Positions 1-4,588 of a DNA stretch of 5,270 nt are shown piece by piece; position 1 is the stretch's first letter, and each line of letters opens with the position of its first letter. This DNA comes from an uncultured Bdellovibrionales bacterium. GTDB taxonomy: Bacteria > Bdellovibrionota > FAC87 > UBA2466. The notes under the pieces are model-generated. The model saw only the letters and a list, made by a program, of their open reading frames with translations. It searched no databases and was not told the DNA's origin. The position numbers and the translations under genes were made by a program. The stretch is from positions 1 to 5,270 of the forward strand of contig CALCZU010000025.1 in assembly GCA_937903155.1 (NCBI GenBank). Reading direction: 5' to 3'.

Positions 1-147
1 GGAGCAAAATTTAATTCCGGATTAACTGGAATGGTAGTTACCTGTCCAATAACACAAAAACCTGTTCCTTTGGCTTTTTCGGGTCAGGTTCCCGCGGTGT
101 ATGATTGCCCTCATTGTCATCAATCTCACTCTCTTTCTACAAAGTAA
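1..147 (+). CDS. Small zinc-ribbon-like protein, 3' end (5' end uncertain)
   Basis: The frame is open from the first base to TAA at 145-147 and encodes 48 residues. A Met codon at 31-33 would give a complete 38-residue protein beginning MVVTCPITQKPV. The pattern is CP-x-T followed about 20 residues later by CPHCxxxH, so three cysteines and a histidine could hold one zinc ion. This matches my memory of small uncharacterised proteobacterial proteins of the form CPxTgkpV...CPxCxxxHxW, which have no assigned function. No strong SD precedes the internal Met, and the frame stays open to the window edge, so the true start may lie upstream. The stop is six bases from the convergent TetR gene's stop, with no terminator between them. 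The reading frame is fairly secure; the zinc-binding role is inferred. Confidence 0.6.
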   Translation, partial: GAKFNSGLTGMVVTCPITQKPVPLAFSGQVPAVYDCPHCHQSHSLSTK

Positions 148-153
148 TAAGAC

Positions 154-747
154 TTAAACCAAATACGCCTTCAACAACCGTGTACATTCGTTCTTAACTT
201 CTTCTTCCGACATCGCAGGCTCGCTGAGAGTACAACACGTCTGGATAACACCCATGAATGCATTTAACGCAATAAAGATTTTCTTCTTCGCCACGACAGC
301 ATCCATATCGTGTTTCTTTACGAGTAACTCAGTCAGTAGATCTGCAACCTGATTTCTGACATATAAAATCTCACCCACTTGCCCCATTTTAGTGGCATTC
401 AAGAATAGTTCGCGACTTAAAGCTTTCTGACCCAGATAGATAGTTACAAAGCGCCCCACCAAGAAATCTATAATTTCCTCAAGTGTTCTATTTTCACCTT
501 CGCCCACGAAAGCCGCAATCTCTTCTATCTGCTTTTTGAGTTCGCGTTCAAGCACATTGGCAAAAATCGCATCCTTATGTGGGAAATACTGATAAAGCGA
601 TCCAATGCTAACCCCAGCACGTTCTGCGATTTTATTAGTCGTGGCGCGGGCATAACCCAACGGCAAAATGCGAGTAGCAGATTCAATAATGGAATCAAAA
701 AGGTGCTTTGAACGCTTTTGCGACGGCTTTTTCTTATGCTTCTCCAT
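154..747 (-). CDS. TetR/AcrR family transcriptional regulator
   Basis: The protein has 197 residues, normal for TetR repressors. After a basic N-terminus (EKHKKKPSQKRSK), the DNA-binding helix-turn-helix lies near residues 36-56 (TTNKIAERAGVSIGSLYQYF), followed by the usual HKDAIFANVL helix. Residues from about 75 to 197 form the variable helical domain that binds ligand and dimerises; its ligand cannot be read from sequence. I start it at ATG 747-745, preceded by GGGAG two bases upstream. The frame stays open to 894, but that extension would overlap the divergent gene and lacks TetR-like sequence. The gene is divergent from the AhpD-like gene at 832, the usual arrangement for a TetR repressor controlling itself and its neighbour. 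The family call is firm; the regulatory target is inferred from position. Confidence 0.95.
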   Translation of the reverse strand: MEKHKKKPSQKRSKHLFDSIIESATRILPLGYARATTNKIAERAGVSIGSLYQYFPHKDAIFANVLERELKKQIEEIAAFVGEGENRTLEEIIDFLVGRFVTIYLGQKALSRELFLNATKMGQVGEILYVRNQVADLLTELLVKKHDMDAVVAKKKIFIALNAFMGVIQTCCTLSEPAMSEEEVKNECTRLLKAYLV

Positions 748-764
748 TACTCCCTGCTTCTCAA

Positions 765-806
765 ACGCGAGTAGCGAATAAGGGAAGACTTCTACTATAG
801 TCGCGT
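765..806. promoter_or_regulatory. Candidate TetR operator and shared promoter region
   Basis: The 84-bp gap between the divergent start codons contains ACGCGA at 765-770 and its inverse TCGCGT at 801-806. It also contains a perfect 8-bp palindrome ACTATAGT at 794-801. That palindrome reads TATAGT on both strands, so it could serve as a -10 element in either direction. The resulting leaders would be about 24 nt for the AhpD-like gene and about 40 nt for tetR. No good -35 hexamer sits 16-18 bp upstream on either strand. The dyads are seen directly; the operator and promoter roles are inferred. Confidence 0.35.
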
Positions 807-821
807 CAAAACTGGAATAAT

Positions 822-826
822 AGGAG
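822..826 (+). promoter_or_regulatory. Ribosome binding site AGGAG that fixes the AhpD-like start
   Basis: AGGAG lies five bases before ATG 832-834. A GTG codon at 826-828 in the same frame overlaps this site and would leave no SD of its own, so ATG 832 is the better start. Confidence 0.8.
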
Positions 827-831
827 TGAAA

Positions 832-1428
832 ATGCCCAGAATTACTGCACTTAAGCGTGAAAATATTGCTGAATATGAACCACTTTTCCAACAACTGGAG
901 GAGTTCTTCGGATTTGTTCCCAATGACTATTTAACGATGGGGCATAAGCCACATGTTATGAAAGCAGTAAACGATCTCACAGGAGCGATATTCTTTGCAC
1001 CTGGCAAAACTCCTACCCCCTTAAGGTTATTGATAGCCTATCTGTCTTCTCGTTCTGCCCAGTGCATGTACTGTATCGCCCACTGTGGTTCGTTGGCTAT
1101 TGAGCAAGGGCTGCCTCTAGAGCAAATCCAAAATATTACGCAGTATGAAACTCATCCTTCTTTTTCGGCATTAGAACGTGCAGCGCTCCGGATAGCAGAC
1201 AAAGCGGGAAAAACGCCAAATGTCGTTACAGACCAAGATTTCAATGAACTTCGACAGTTTTTCGATGATGAGGCCTGTGCAGAACTAGTCGCTGTCATTG
1301 CATTGATGGGTTTTTATAACCGATGGAATGATACTGTTGCCACTAGTCTTGAAAAATCTCCTATGGAAAATGGTCTCAAATTTCTTAAAACTACGGGTTG
1401 GACGGCGGGAAAACATGCCTCACAATAA
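832..1428 (+). CDS. Carboxymuconolactone decarboxylase / AhpD-like family protein
   Basis: The protein has 198 residues. The family signature is SAQCMYCIAHC at residues 75-85, a redox CxxC pair (C78, C81) followed by H84. Further matches to CMD-family proteins with an alkylhydroperoxidase-like core are the LSALERAALR-type segment (about 112-120), VTDQDFNELRQFF (132-144) and the C-terminal FYNRWNDT (161-168). AhpD-type proteins use the CxxC pair for thiol-dependent peroxide reduction; other members act on lactones or are uncharacterised, so the substrate is unknown. In classical AhpD the histidine lies four residues after the second Cys. Here it is at plus three and a Cys (C85) is at plus four; I recall a subgroup with CxxCxAH. 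It is probably cytoplasmic, with no signal peptide. It is divergent from tetR and overlaps the next gene by 14 bases. The family call is strong; peroxidase activity is inferred. Confidence 0.92.
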   Translation: MPRITALKRENIAEYEPLFQQLEEFFGFVPNDYLTMGHKPHVMKAVNDLTGAIFFAPGKTPTPLRLLIAYLSSRSAQCMYCIAHCGSLAIEQGLPLEQIQNITQYETHPSFSALERAALRIADKAGKTPNVVTDQDFNELRQFFDDEACAELVAVIALMGFYNRWNDTVATSLEKSPMENGLKFLKTTGWTAGKHASQ

Positions 1429-1678
1429 TCGAAAATGTTTCTCTGAGCTGGAGAGGCAAGCAATGCTAAATCTTAAAGGCGTTGGCCCCACTGTGATCAA
1501 ACGACTAGAAGGATTAGGATATAAGAATTTTGAAGAGCTACGCGATAAAGATCCTCGTGAGCTTGCGAATGAGGTCGCTGAATATTTAGGCTCACCGTGT
1601 TGGCGAAATAGTCCGTTGGCAAGAGCGGCTCTCGAAAGAATTATAGTTTTGGCGGAGCAGTCCACTCTACATGCTTAG
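1415..1678 (+). CDS. Small helix-hairpin-helix DNA-binding-type protein
   Basis: The protein has 87 residues. Residues 18-35 (LNLKGVGPTVIKRLEGLG) are a clear helix-hairpin-helix with the GVG hairpin, a fold that grips the DNA backbone without sequence specificity. A second helical part follows, with NFEELRDKDPREL and SPCWRNSP (60-67). It resembles short HhH proteins, some annotated as pathogenicity-locus (Cdd1-like) proteins, whose role is not known. ATG 1415 overlaps the AhpD-like stop by 14 bases and has GGGA four bases upstream, which suggests translational coupling. An internal ATG at 1463 has a better SD (GGAGAGG, six bases away) and would give 71 residues. I prefer 1415 because I recall the ELERQAML segment being conserved in relatives. 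The larger open frame from 1328 lies mostly inside the previous gene. Confidence 0.85.
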   Translation: MPHNNRKCFSELERQAMLNLKGVGPTVIKRLEGLGYKNFEELRDKDPRELANEVAEYLGSPCWRNSPLARAALERIIVLAEQSTLHA

Positions 1679-1690
1679 TAAGCACGTAGA
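1666..1690. repeat. 25-bp near-perfect palindrome over the HhH stop codon
   Basis: The arms are TCTACaTGCTTA (1666-1677) and TAAGCAcGTAGA (1679-1690), around a single G at 1678. Eleven of twelve positions pair; the exception is A1671 with C1685. The TAG stop lies at the centre. In RNA it could form a hairpin, but no T-run follows, so it is not a standard intrinsic terminator. It could be a protein-binding site, a 3'-end stabiliser or a recombination site. Confidence 0.6.
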
Positions 1691-1692
1691 AC

Positions 1693-1850
1693 ATTGTTCT
1701 CCACAGAATCCATTTGTTCTCCAGGGATTACTGCGGCAATTCTACGAGTGGAACCGATTTCCTGAGGAAATGCCGTTTAGAAGGGGCTTCATAACTACCT
1801 AAAATCATGGTAAATACTTCTCTGACTGTTTTGGAAAACTGGAGAACAAT
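1693..1850. repeat. Inverted pair and direct pair of TTGTTCTCCA
   Basis: ATTGTTCTCCA at 1693-1703 is matched exactly by its inverse TGGAGAACAAT at 1840-1850. A second direct copy, TTGTTCTCCAG at 1714-1724, lies 20 bp after the first, about two helical turns, and matches CTGGAGAACAA at 1839-1849. The ends therefore form an 11-bp terminal inverted repeat around a 158-bp segment. No obvious target-site duplication flanks it. The copies could be binding sites for one regulator or the ends of a small MITE-like element. Confidence 0.55.
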
Positions 1851-1879
1851 TCCGGGGCTTATATCACGTCTCCTCCAAT

Positions 1880-1902
1880 AAAAATTTGCTGGGCAAATTT
1901 TT
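1880..1902. repeat. Perfect hairpin with 10-bp arms and TGG loop
   Basis: AAAAATTTGC (1880-1889) and GCAAATTTTT (1893-1902) are exact inverse complements around TGG. The stem has only two G-C pairs but ends in T residues on either strand, so it could work as a weak bidirectional terminator or as an AT-rich operator upstream of gloA. Confidence 0.55.
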
Positions 1903-1950
1903 ACGGAATTCGGTGAACGAGCTACATTAGATTTCTAATTCTTCCGTAAA
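1900..1950. repeat. 9-bp inverted repeat TTTACGGAA / TTCCGTAAA upstream of gloA
   Basis: TTTACGGAA (1900-1908) and TTCCGTAAA (1942-1950) are exact inverse complements separated by 33 bp. The right arm ends one base before the candidate -35 hexamer at 1952. The two centres are 42 bp apart, about four helical turns, which would suit a regulator bound at two half sites. That role is inferred. Confidence 0.45.
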
Positions 1951-1951
1951 C

Positions 1952-1980
1952 TTGTCTGGGAGAGCGTATATTGTTATGTT
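1952..1980 (+). promoter_or_regulatory. Candidate gloA promoter, start site at or next to the ATG
   Basis: TTGTCT (1952-1957) and TATGTT (1975-1980) each match four of six sigma-70 consensus positions and are separated by the optimal 17 bp. Transcription would begin about seven bases after the -10, at 1986-1988, which is the gloA start codon. An alternative -10, TATATT at 1967-1972, has no good -35 at normal spacing. Confidence 0.4.
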
Positions 1981-1986
1981 CCCCTT

Positions 1987-2370
1987 ATGAAATACCTCCA
2001 TACAATGCTCCGTGTGACTGACCTTGCTAAATCCATTCAGTTTTATACCGAAGTGATTGGGTTGAAGTTACATTCTAAAAAAGACTACCCCGACGGCAAG
2101 TTTACCCTCGCTTTTTTAGGGCTGGGCGGAGATACCGAGCCTTTTCTCGAACTGACGCACAACTGGGAGACTCATGAATATGCGCTAGGAAATGCTTACG
2201 GGCATATGGCGTTTGGAGTCACTGACATCTATGACACCTGTCAGAAGATTGAAAAGTTAGGTGGAAAAATTACGCGTGCTCCCGGGCCGATGAAACATGG
2301 CTCGACCGTGATTGCCTTCGTCGAGGATCCGACCGGATACAAAGTTGAACTCATCGAACGGCGTTCTTAA
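1987..2370 (+). CDS. gloA: Lactoylglutathione lyase (glyoxalase I)
   Basis: The protein has 127 residues, close to the 135 of E. coli GloA, and resembles it from the first residues (MKYLHTMLRVTDLAKSIQFY here). It isomerises the hemithioacetal of methylglyoxal and glutathione to S-lactoylglutathione, the first step of methylglyoxal detoxification in the cytoplasm. Two VOC-fold modules supply the metal ligands H5, E55, H73 and E121, matching H5, E56, H74 and E122 of the E. coli nickel enzyme. Also visible are NAYGHMAFGV (69-78) and STVIAFVEDPTGYKVELIE (106-124). The start is fixed by the family alignment, yet the nearest SD-like GGGAGAG (1958-1964) is 22 bases upstream, so translation may be leaderless. 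A four-codon frame, ATG 1976 to TGA 1988-1990, overlaps the start. It appears to be transcribed alone. Confidence 0.96.
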   Translation: MKYLHTMLRVTDLAKSIQFYTEVIGLKLHSKKDYPDGKFTLAFLGLGGDTEPFLELTHNWETHEYALGNAYGHMAFGVTDIYDTCQKIEKLGGKITRAPGPMKHGSTVIAFVEDPTGYKVELIERRS

Positions 2371-2375
2371 AATCT

Positions 2376-2393
2376 TCGCCGGTTAACCGACGA
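2376..2393. repeat. 18-bp imperfect palindrome after gloA
   Basis: TCGcCGGTT (2376-2384) and AACCGaCGA (2385-2393) are inverse complements except for one C/A pair, with CGGTTAACCG perfect at the centre. No loop or T-run follows on the plus strand, so it resembles a binding site more than an intrinsic terminator. Just after it is a short direct repeat, AAAATTAA at 2395-2402 and 2408-2415. I find no convincing promoter in the rest of the gap up to 2525. Confidence 0.45.
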
Positions 2394-2525
2394 TAAAATT
2401 AATCTTCAAAATTAAACGCGGGGCGCCTTTCAATTTCGTTTGAATTGTTTAGCATTCGGCTTGTGGGGCTGCCTTTGCTTAATAAGTAACAATTGCAGAA
2501 TAAAAAATAAAATACATGGGGGAAT

Positions 2526-3200
2526 ATGAAAAAAGTCTTTTTAACTTTTATTGGGGTCGTGTCGTCTTTGGGTTTTGGTTACACCTTTGATGCAAATGTT
2601 CCGGCGGAACTGAAAAAGCAAATCACCTCTGATTTGGCTTTTATCGGATCGATTGAAGGTGGAAAAGGTTCTGCACTCCACGAAAAAATCTTTGGAAATG
2701 TCGACGGAGAAATCTATTCGAAGTTCTTCGGCGATCGCGTCACTTCTATCGGTATGAATAGCTGCGGTGGCAATGCTAAAGCGGTTGCTTGCGTGATTCC
2801 TTTCTTAGGCTCGTCCAAAGTTTGGCTCACCAACAACTATACAAAGTTCGACCATCCTTTGATGGCGAAGATGATGGTGGTTTTTCACGAATCCCGTCAC
2901 ACGGAAGTGAAAAATGGAAACTGGTCGCATGCGACTTGCCCCAAACCTTTCATCAATCCTGAAACCAATGAAGAAATGGTCAGCATCTTCACGGGTGCGA
3001 CACTTGCCGGCGAACCTGCCTGTGACAAAACGGCATTGGGTTCTTACGGATCGTCTCAAATTATGATGAAAAACATCCAAAAGTTCTGCACGAACTGCAC
3101 GGATAAAGTGAAAATGGATGCCGGTCTCTACGGCGATGATCAGTTGGGTCGGATGCTTGGAGCTGCGAAAACAGATATCCAAAAAGATCTCGCTCGGTAA
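2526..3200 (+). CDS. Exported HExxH (zincin-like) protein of unknown specificity
   Basis: The protein has 224 residues. Residues 1 to about 20 look like a Sec signal peptide (MKK, then the hydrophobic VFLTFIGVVSSLGFGY), so it is probably periplasmic or secreted. The central motif VVFHESRHTE places HExxH at 121-125, the zinc-binding and catalytic motif of zincin metallopeptidases. H135 in NWSHATCP, or an acidic residue further on, could be the third ligand. The predicted mature part has six cysteines (80, 89, 138, 166, 188, 191), enough for three disulfides and consistent with export. I do not recognise a named peptidase family; I have an impression of similar orphan proteins in Bdellovibrio-like bacteria. 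ATG 2526 is preceded by GGGGGA two bases upstream, slightly close. Only 11 bases separate it from the next gene, so the two are likely one operon. The gene is certain; protease activity is inferred from the motif. Confidence 0.9.
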   Translation: MKKVFLTFIGVVSSLGFGYTFDANVPAELKKQITSDLAFIGSIEGGKGSALHEKIFGNVDGEIYSKFFGDRVTSIGMNSCGGNAKAVACVIPFLGSSKVWLTNNYTKFDHPLMAKMMVVFHESRHTEVKNGNWSHATCPKPFINPETNEEMVSIFTGATLAGEPACDKTALGSYGSSQIMMKNIQKFCTNCTDKVKMDAGLYGDDQLGRMLGAAKTDIQKDLAR

Positions 3201-3211
3201 TTAGAGGATTC

Positions 3212-3889
3212 ATGAAGAAATTTGGGATCGTTGCATGCGCAGGTGTTGTTTTAATCATTCTTTGGATGTGGCGATCCCATTCTTCAACCGAAATCACTCA
3301 GTCCGCAAGCCCTCGGCCTGAAATGCCCCTATCAAATGAAGCTCCGACTGCTTTAAATCCACAAGTCCCCGCCGCAACGGCTCCTTCAGCGGTCGCGACG
3401 CAATCTCCAAAGATTCTCCTTTTGGAAGAAATTCTTAAATCCAAAAATGATAACGATCCCAGGCTCGATAGCGAATTCTTAAATCTTTCTGAGAAAGAGA
3501 AAGAACTTTTGCGCGAGAAATATTCCGCACTCCCTGCTGAAAAAAGAAATGAAAAGGGAACGATCGTTTTTCTCTTAGGAAAAAACCTCAAAGGGGAGGG
3601 CGATTTTCGCTTCTTGGAAGGGGTTCTCTCCGAACCCCCTTGTTATAGCCTTGCGAATTGCCAAGGTTCGAGCGGAAGTAAAATGGACTCAGGCCACGAA
3701 GATATGGGAACTGCCGTCACGTTAGCGTATCCCCAAATCGTGTCTTTAAAAGTCGTCGAAAAGTATTTAGGTGTGAAAGACCAAGCCTATCAATCTCAAG
3801 CTTTAAGAGTCATTGAAACGGGAAAAACTTCTCCCGTGAAAGCGGTTTCAAATCTCGCAGACAAACTGCATAGTCAATTTCGTAAATAG
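3212..3889 (+). CDS. Membrane-anchored hypothetical protein with Pro/Ala linker
   Basis: The protein has 225 residues and I do not recognise its family. Residues 4-20 (FGIVACAGVVLIILWMW) form one membrane segment, probably an uncleaved anchor with the rest in the periplasm. Residues 25-66 are a low-complexity linker rich in Pro, Ala, Ser and Thr. Residues 67-125 are helical and charged (LLLEEILKSK, LSEKEKELLREKYSALP). A Cys pair follows (C144, C150 in EPPCYSLANC), then a C-terminal helical part (175-225). The last part could pack like HEAT-type repeats, which is speculative. The SD AGAGGA (3203-3208) lies three bases before the ATG. The gene directly follows the HExxH gene, so it may be a partner, inhibitor or anchor for it; nothing in the sequence proves this. 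It ends before the terminator at 3898-3935. Confidence 0.88.
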   Translation: MKKFGIVACAGVVLIILWMWRSHSSTEITQSASPRPEMPLSNEAPTALNPQVPAATAPSAVATQSPKILLLEEILKSKNDNDPRLDSEFLNLSEKEKELLREKYSALPAEKRNEKGTIVFLLGKNLKGEGDFRFLEGVLSEPPCYSLANCQGSSGSKMDSGHEDMGTAVTLAYPQIVSLKVVEKYLGVKDQAYQSQALRVIETGKTSPVKAVSNLADKLHSQFRK

Positions 3890-3897
3890 CGTCGCCC

Positions 3898-3935
3898 AAA
3901 AACAAAAAGGAGAAGTCCCGTAGGACCCCTCCTTT
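3898..3935 (-). terminator. Intrinsic terminator of the beta-trefoil gene
   Basis: AAAGGAG (3906-3912) pairs with CTCCTTT (3929-3935), and GTCC (3915-3918) pairs with GGAC (3923-3926) across a small internal AA/CC mismatch and a CGTA loop. On the minus strand the stem is followed by TTTTTGTTTTT, a strong terminator tail 15 bp past the trefoil stop. On the plus strand the tail is only TTTC, so it may also stop the 3212-3889 gene, but less efficiently. Confidence 0.85.
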
Positions 3936-3949
3936 CATACCCCGCTAAA

Positions 3950-4438
3950 TCAGACGCCACATTTCAATTTGAATTTTTCCCAGGTGTTCACTTTTTTTGC
4001 ATCCGTATGGACGACGTCTTTGATTTTTCCACCACCACCGACAGCAGTTAAATAATGGCCATCGAGCGTGCGGATTGCGTAGTAACCATTGCCGAGGGAG
4101 AAGAGTTGAAATTCTTCCCATCCTCTAATCTGAGTCGCATCCGAGTGCATGACGTTTTGAATGCGTCCTCCTCCATCGACTGCCGAGAGGTAGTAGCCTT
4201 TTACCGTCCGGATTCCGTAAGTCACGTTAGGTGTGCCCTTGTCTGCATCGACAAAGGTAAACTTCTCCCAAGCCTTTGCTTGTGTGGCATCCGAATGGAG
4301 CGCTTCAGTGGTCTGTCCGCCGCCGCCGATGGCTGTGAGATAGTGACCGGTTGCAGTCTGGATGAAGCATGTAACCGGAGCGTTTTTAGCAAAAGAGAGG
4401 GCAGACAAAAACAATCCAATTAAAGTAAGCGTTTTCAT
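3950..4438 (-). CDS. Exported three-repeat fascin-like beta-trefoil protein
   Basis: The protein has 162 residues. Residues 1-17 are a signal peptide with a good cleavage site after SFA, so the mature protein is exported. Three clear internal repeats carry the same signposts. G(H/Y)YL(T/S)A occurs at 31, 81 and 127, a GGG stretch follows each, HSDATQ or HTDAKK is at 48, 98 and 144, and WE(K/E)F is at 57, 107 and 153. Three such units make one beta-trefoil, and the pattern is that of fascin-like or related carbohydrate- or actin-binding trefoils. C24 and C160 sit at the two ends of the fold and could close it with a disulfide. It has no catalytic motif, so binding of a glycan or protein is the likely role; the ligand is unknown. 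An SD, AAGGA, lies five bases before the ATG. It is convergent with 3212-3889 and divergent from 4589. Confidence 0.93.
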   Translation of the reverse strand: MKTLTLIGLFLSALSFAKNAPVTCFIQTATGHYLTAIGGGGQTTEALHSDATQAKAWEKFTFVDADKGTPNVTYGIRTVKGYYLSAVDGGGRIQNVMHSDATQIRGWEEFQLFSLGNGYYAIRTLDGHYLTAVGGGGKIKDVVHTDAKKVNTWEKFKLKCGV

Positions 4439-4588
4439 AAATTTCCTTTTATTTTGTGAGAAGCTTAATTGCCTCTCGCTCAGTGACGCGCAAAACGACT
4501 GAAAAAAGGCTCAGATAAAATGCCCGAGATGTAACGCTTCGAGTTAGGTGAATCTGATGCGATTAGCCGATAAGTAAGATGAGGAACT
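4439..4588. other. 150-bp divergent intergenic region
   Basis: This gap separates two divergent genes for exported proteins and must hold both start regions. Only the SD sites are clear: AAGGA for the trefoil gene (4443-4447, minus strand) and GAGGA (4581-4585) for the gene at 4589. TAAAAT (4516-4521) and TAAGAT (4575-4580) look like -10 elements, but neither has a -35 at normal spacing. I see no strong dyad. Confidence 0.4.

Larger units (their letters stand above)
1679..1986. other. 308-bp non-coding region rich in dyad symmetry
   Basis: I see no credible coding frame between the HhH gene and gloA. The stretch holds the right arm of the 1666-1690 palindrome, three copies of TTGTTCTCCA, a small hairpin ATTTCC-TGA-GGAAAT (1757-1771) and GTTTT-GG-AAAAC (1828-1839). 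Further on are a perfect hairpin (1880-1902), an inverted repeat (1900-1908 with 1942-1950) and a candidate gloA promoter. This density of dyads suggests a regulatory region, a structured RNA or a small non-autonomous repeat. I recognise no known riboswitch or ncRNA family. Confidence 0.6.

Noticed and set aside
826..831. GTG 826 as the AhpD-like start
   Set aside because: The GTG overlaps the AGGAG site and has no SD of its own; ATG 832 has ideal spacing.
748..894. N-terminal extension of the TetR protein up to 894
   Set aside because: It would overlap the first 63 bases of the AhpD-like gene, its sequence is unlike any TetR N-terminus, and ATG at 747 with GGGAG gives the normal family length.
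1420..1665. Minus-strand open frame
   Set aside because: It is antisense to the HhH gene, rich in Ser, Arg and Leu with no domain, and has no supporting context.
1679..1986. Integron attC site or CRISPR-like repeats
   Set aside because: I find no paired GTTRRRY/RYYYAAC core sites arranged as in attC, and the repeats are too few and unevenly spaced for a CRISPR array.
3212..3241. Lipoprotein signal (IVAC at residues 6-9) in the 3212 gene
   Set aside because: The Cys is only nine residues from the start and the hydrophobic segment comes after it, so it fits a membrane anchor and not a lipobox.
2805..3297. Minus-strand open frames 2805-3182 and 3061-3297
   Set aside because: They are antisense to the HExxH gene and the start of the following gene; the translations show no recognisable domain.
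3298..3591. Minus-strand open frame of 97 residues
   Set aside because: It is antisense to the anchored protein, with a low-complexity composition mirroring the Pro/Ala linker and the Glu/Lys helices.
4055..4423. Plus-strand open frame, and a second minus-strand frame at 4222-4419
   Set aside because: Both lie inside the trefoil gene in other frames. The trefoil frame has a signal peptide, three repeats, an SD and a terminator.
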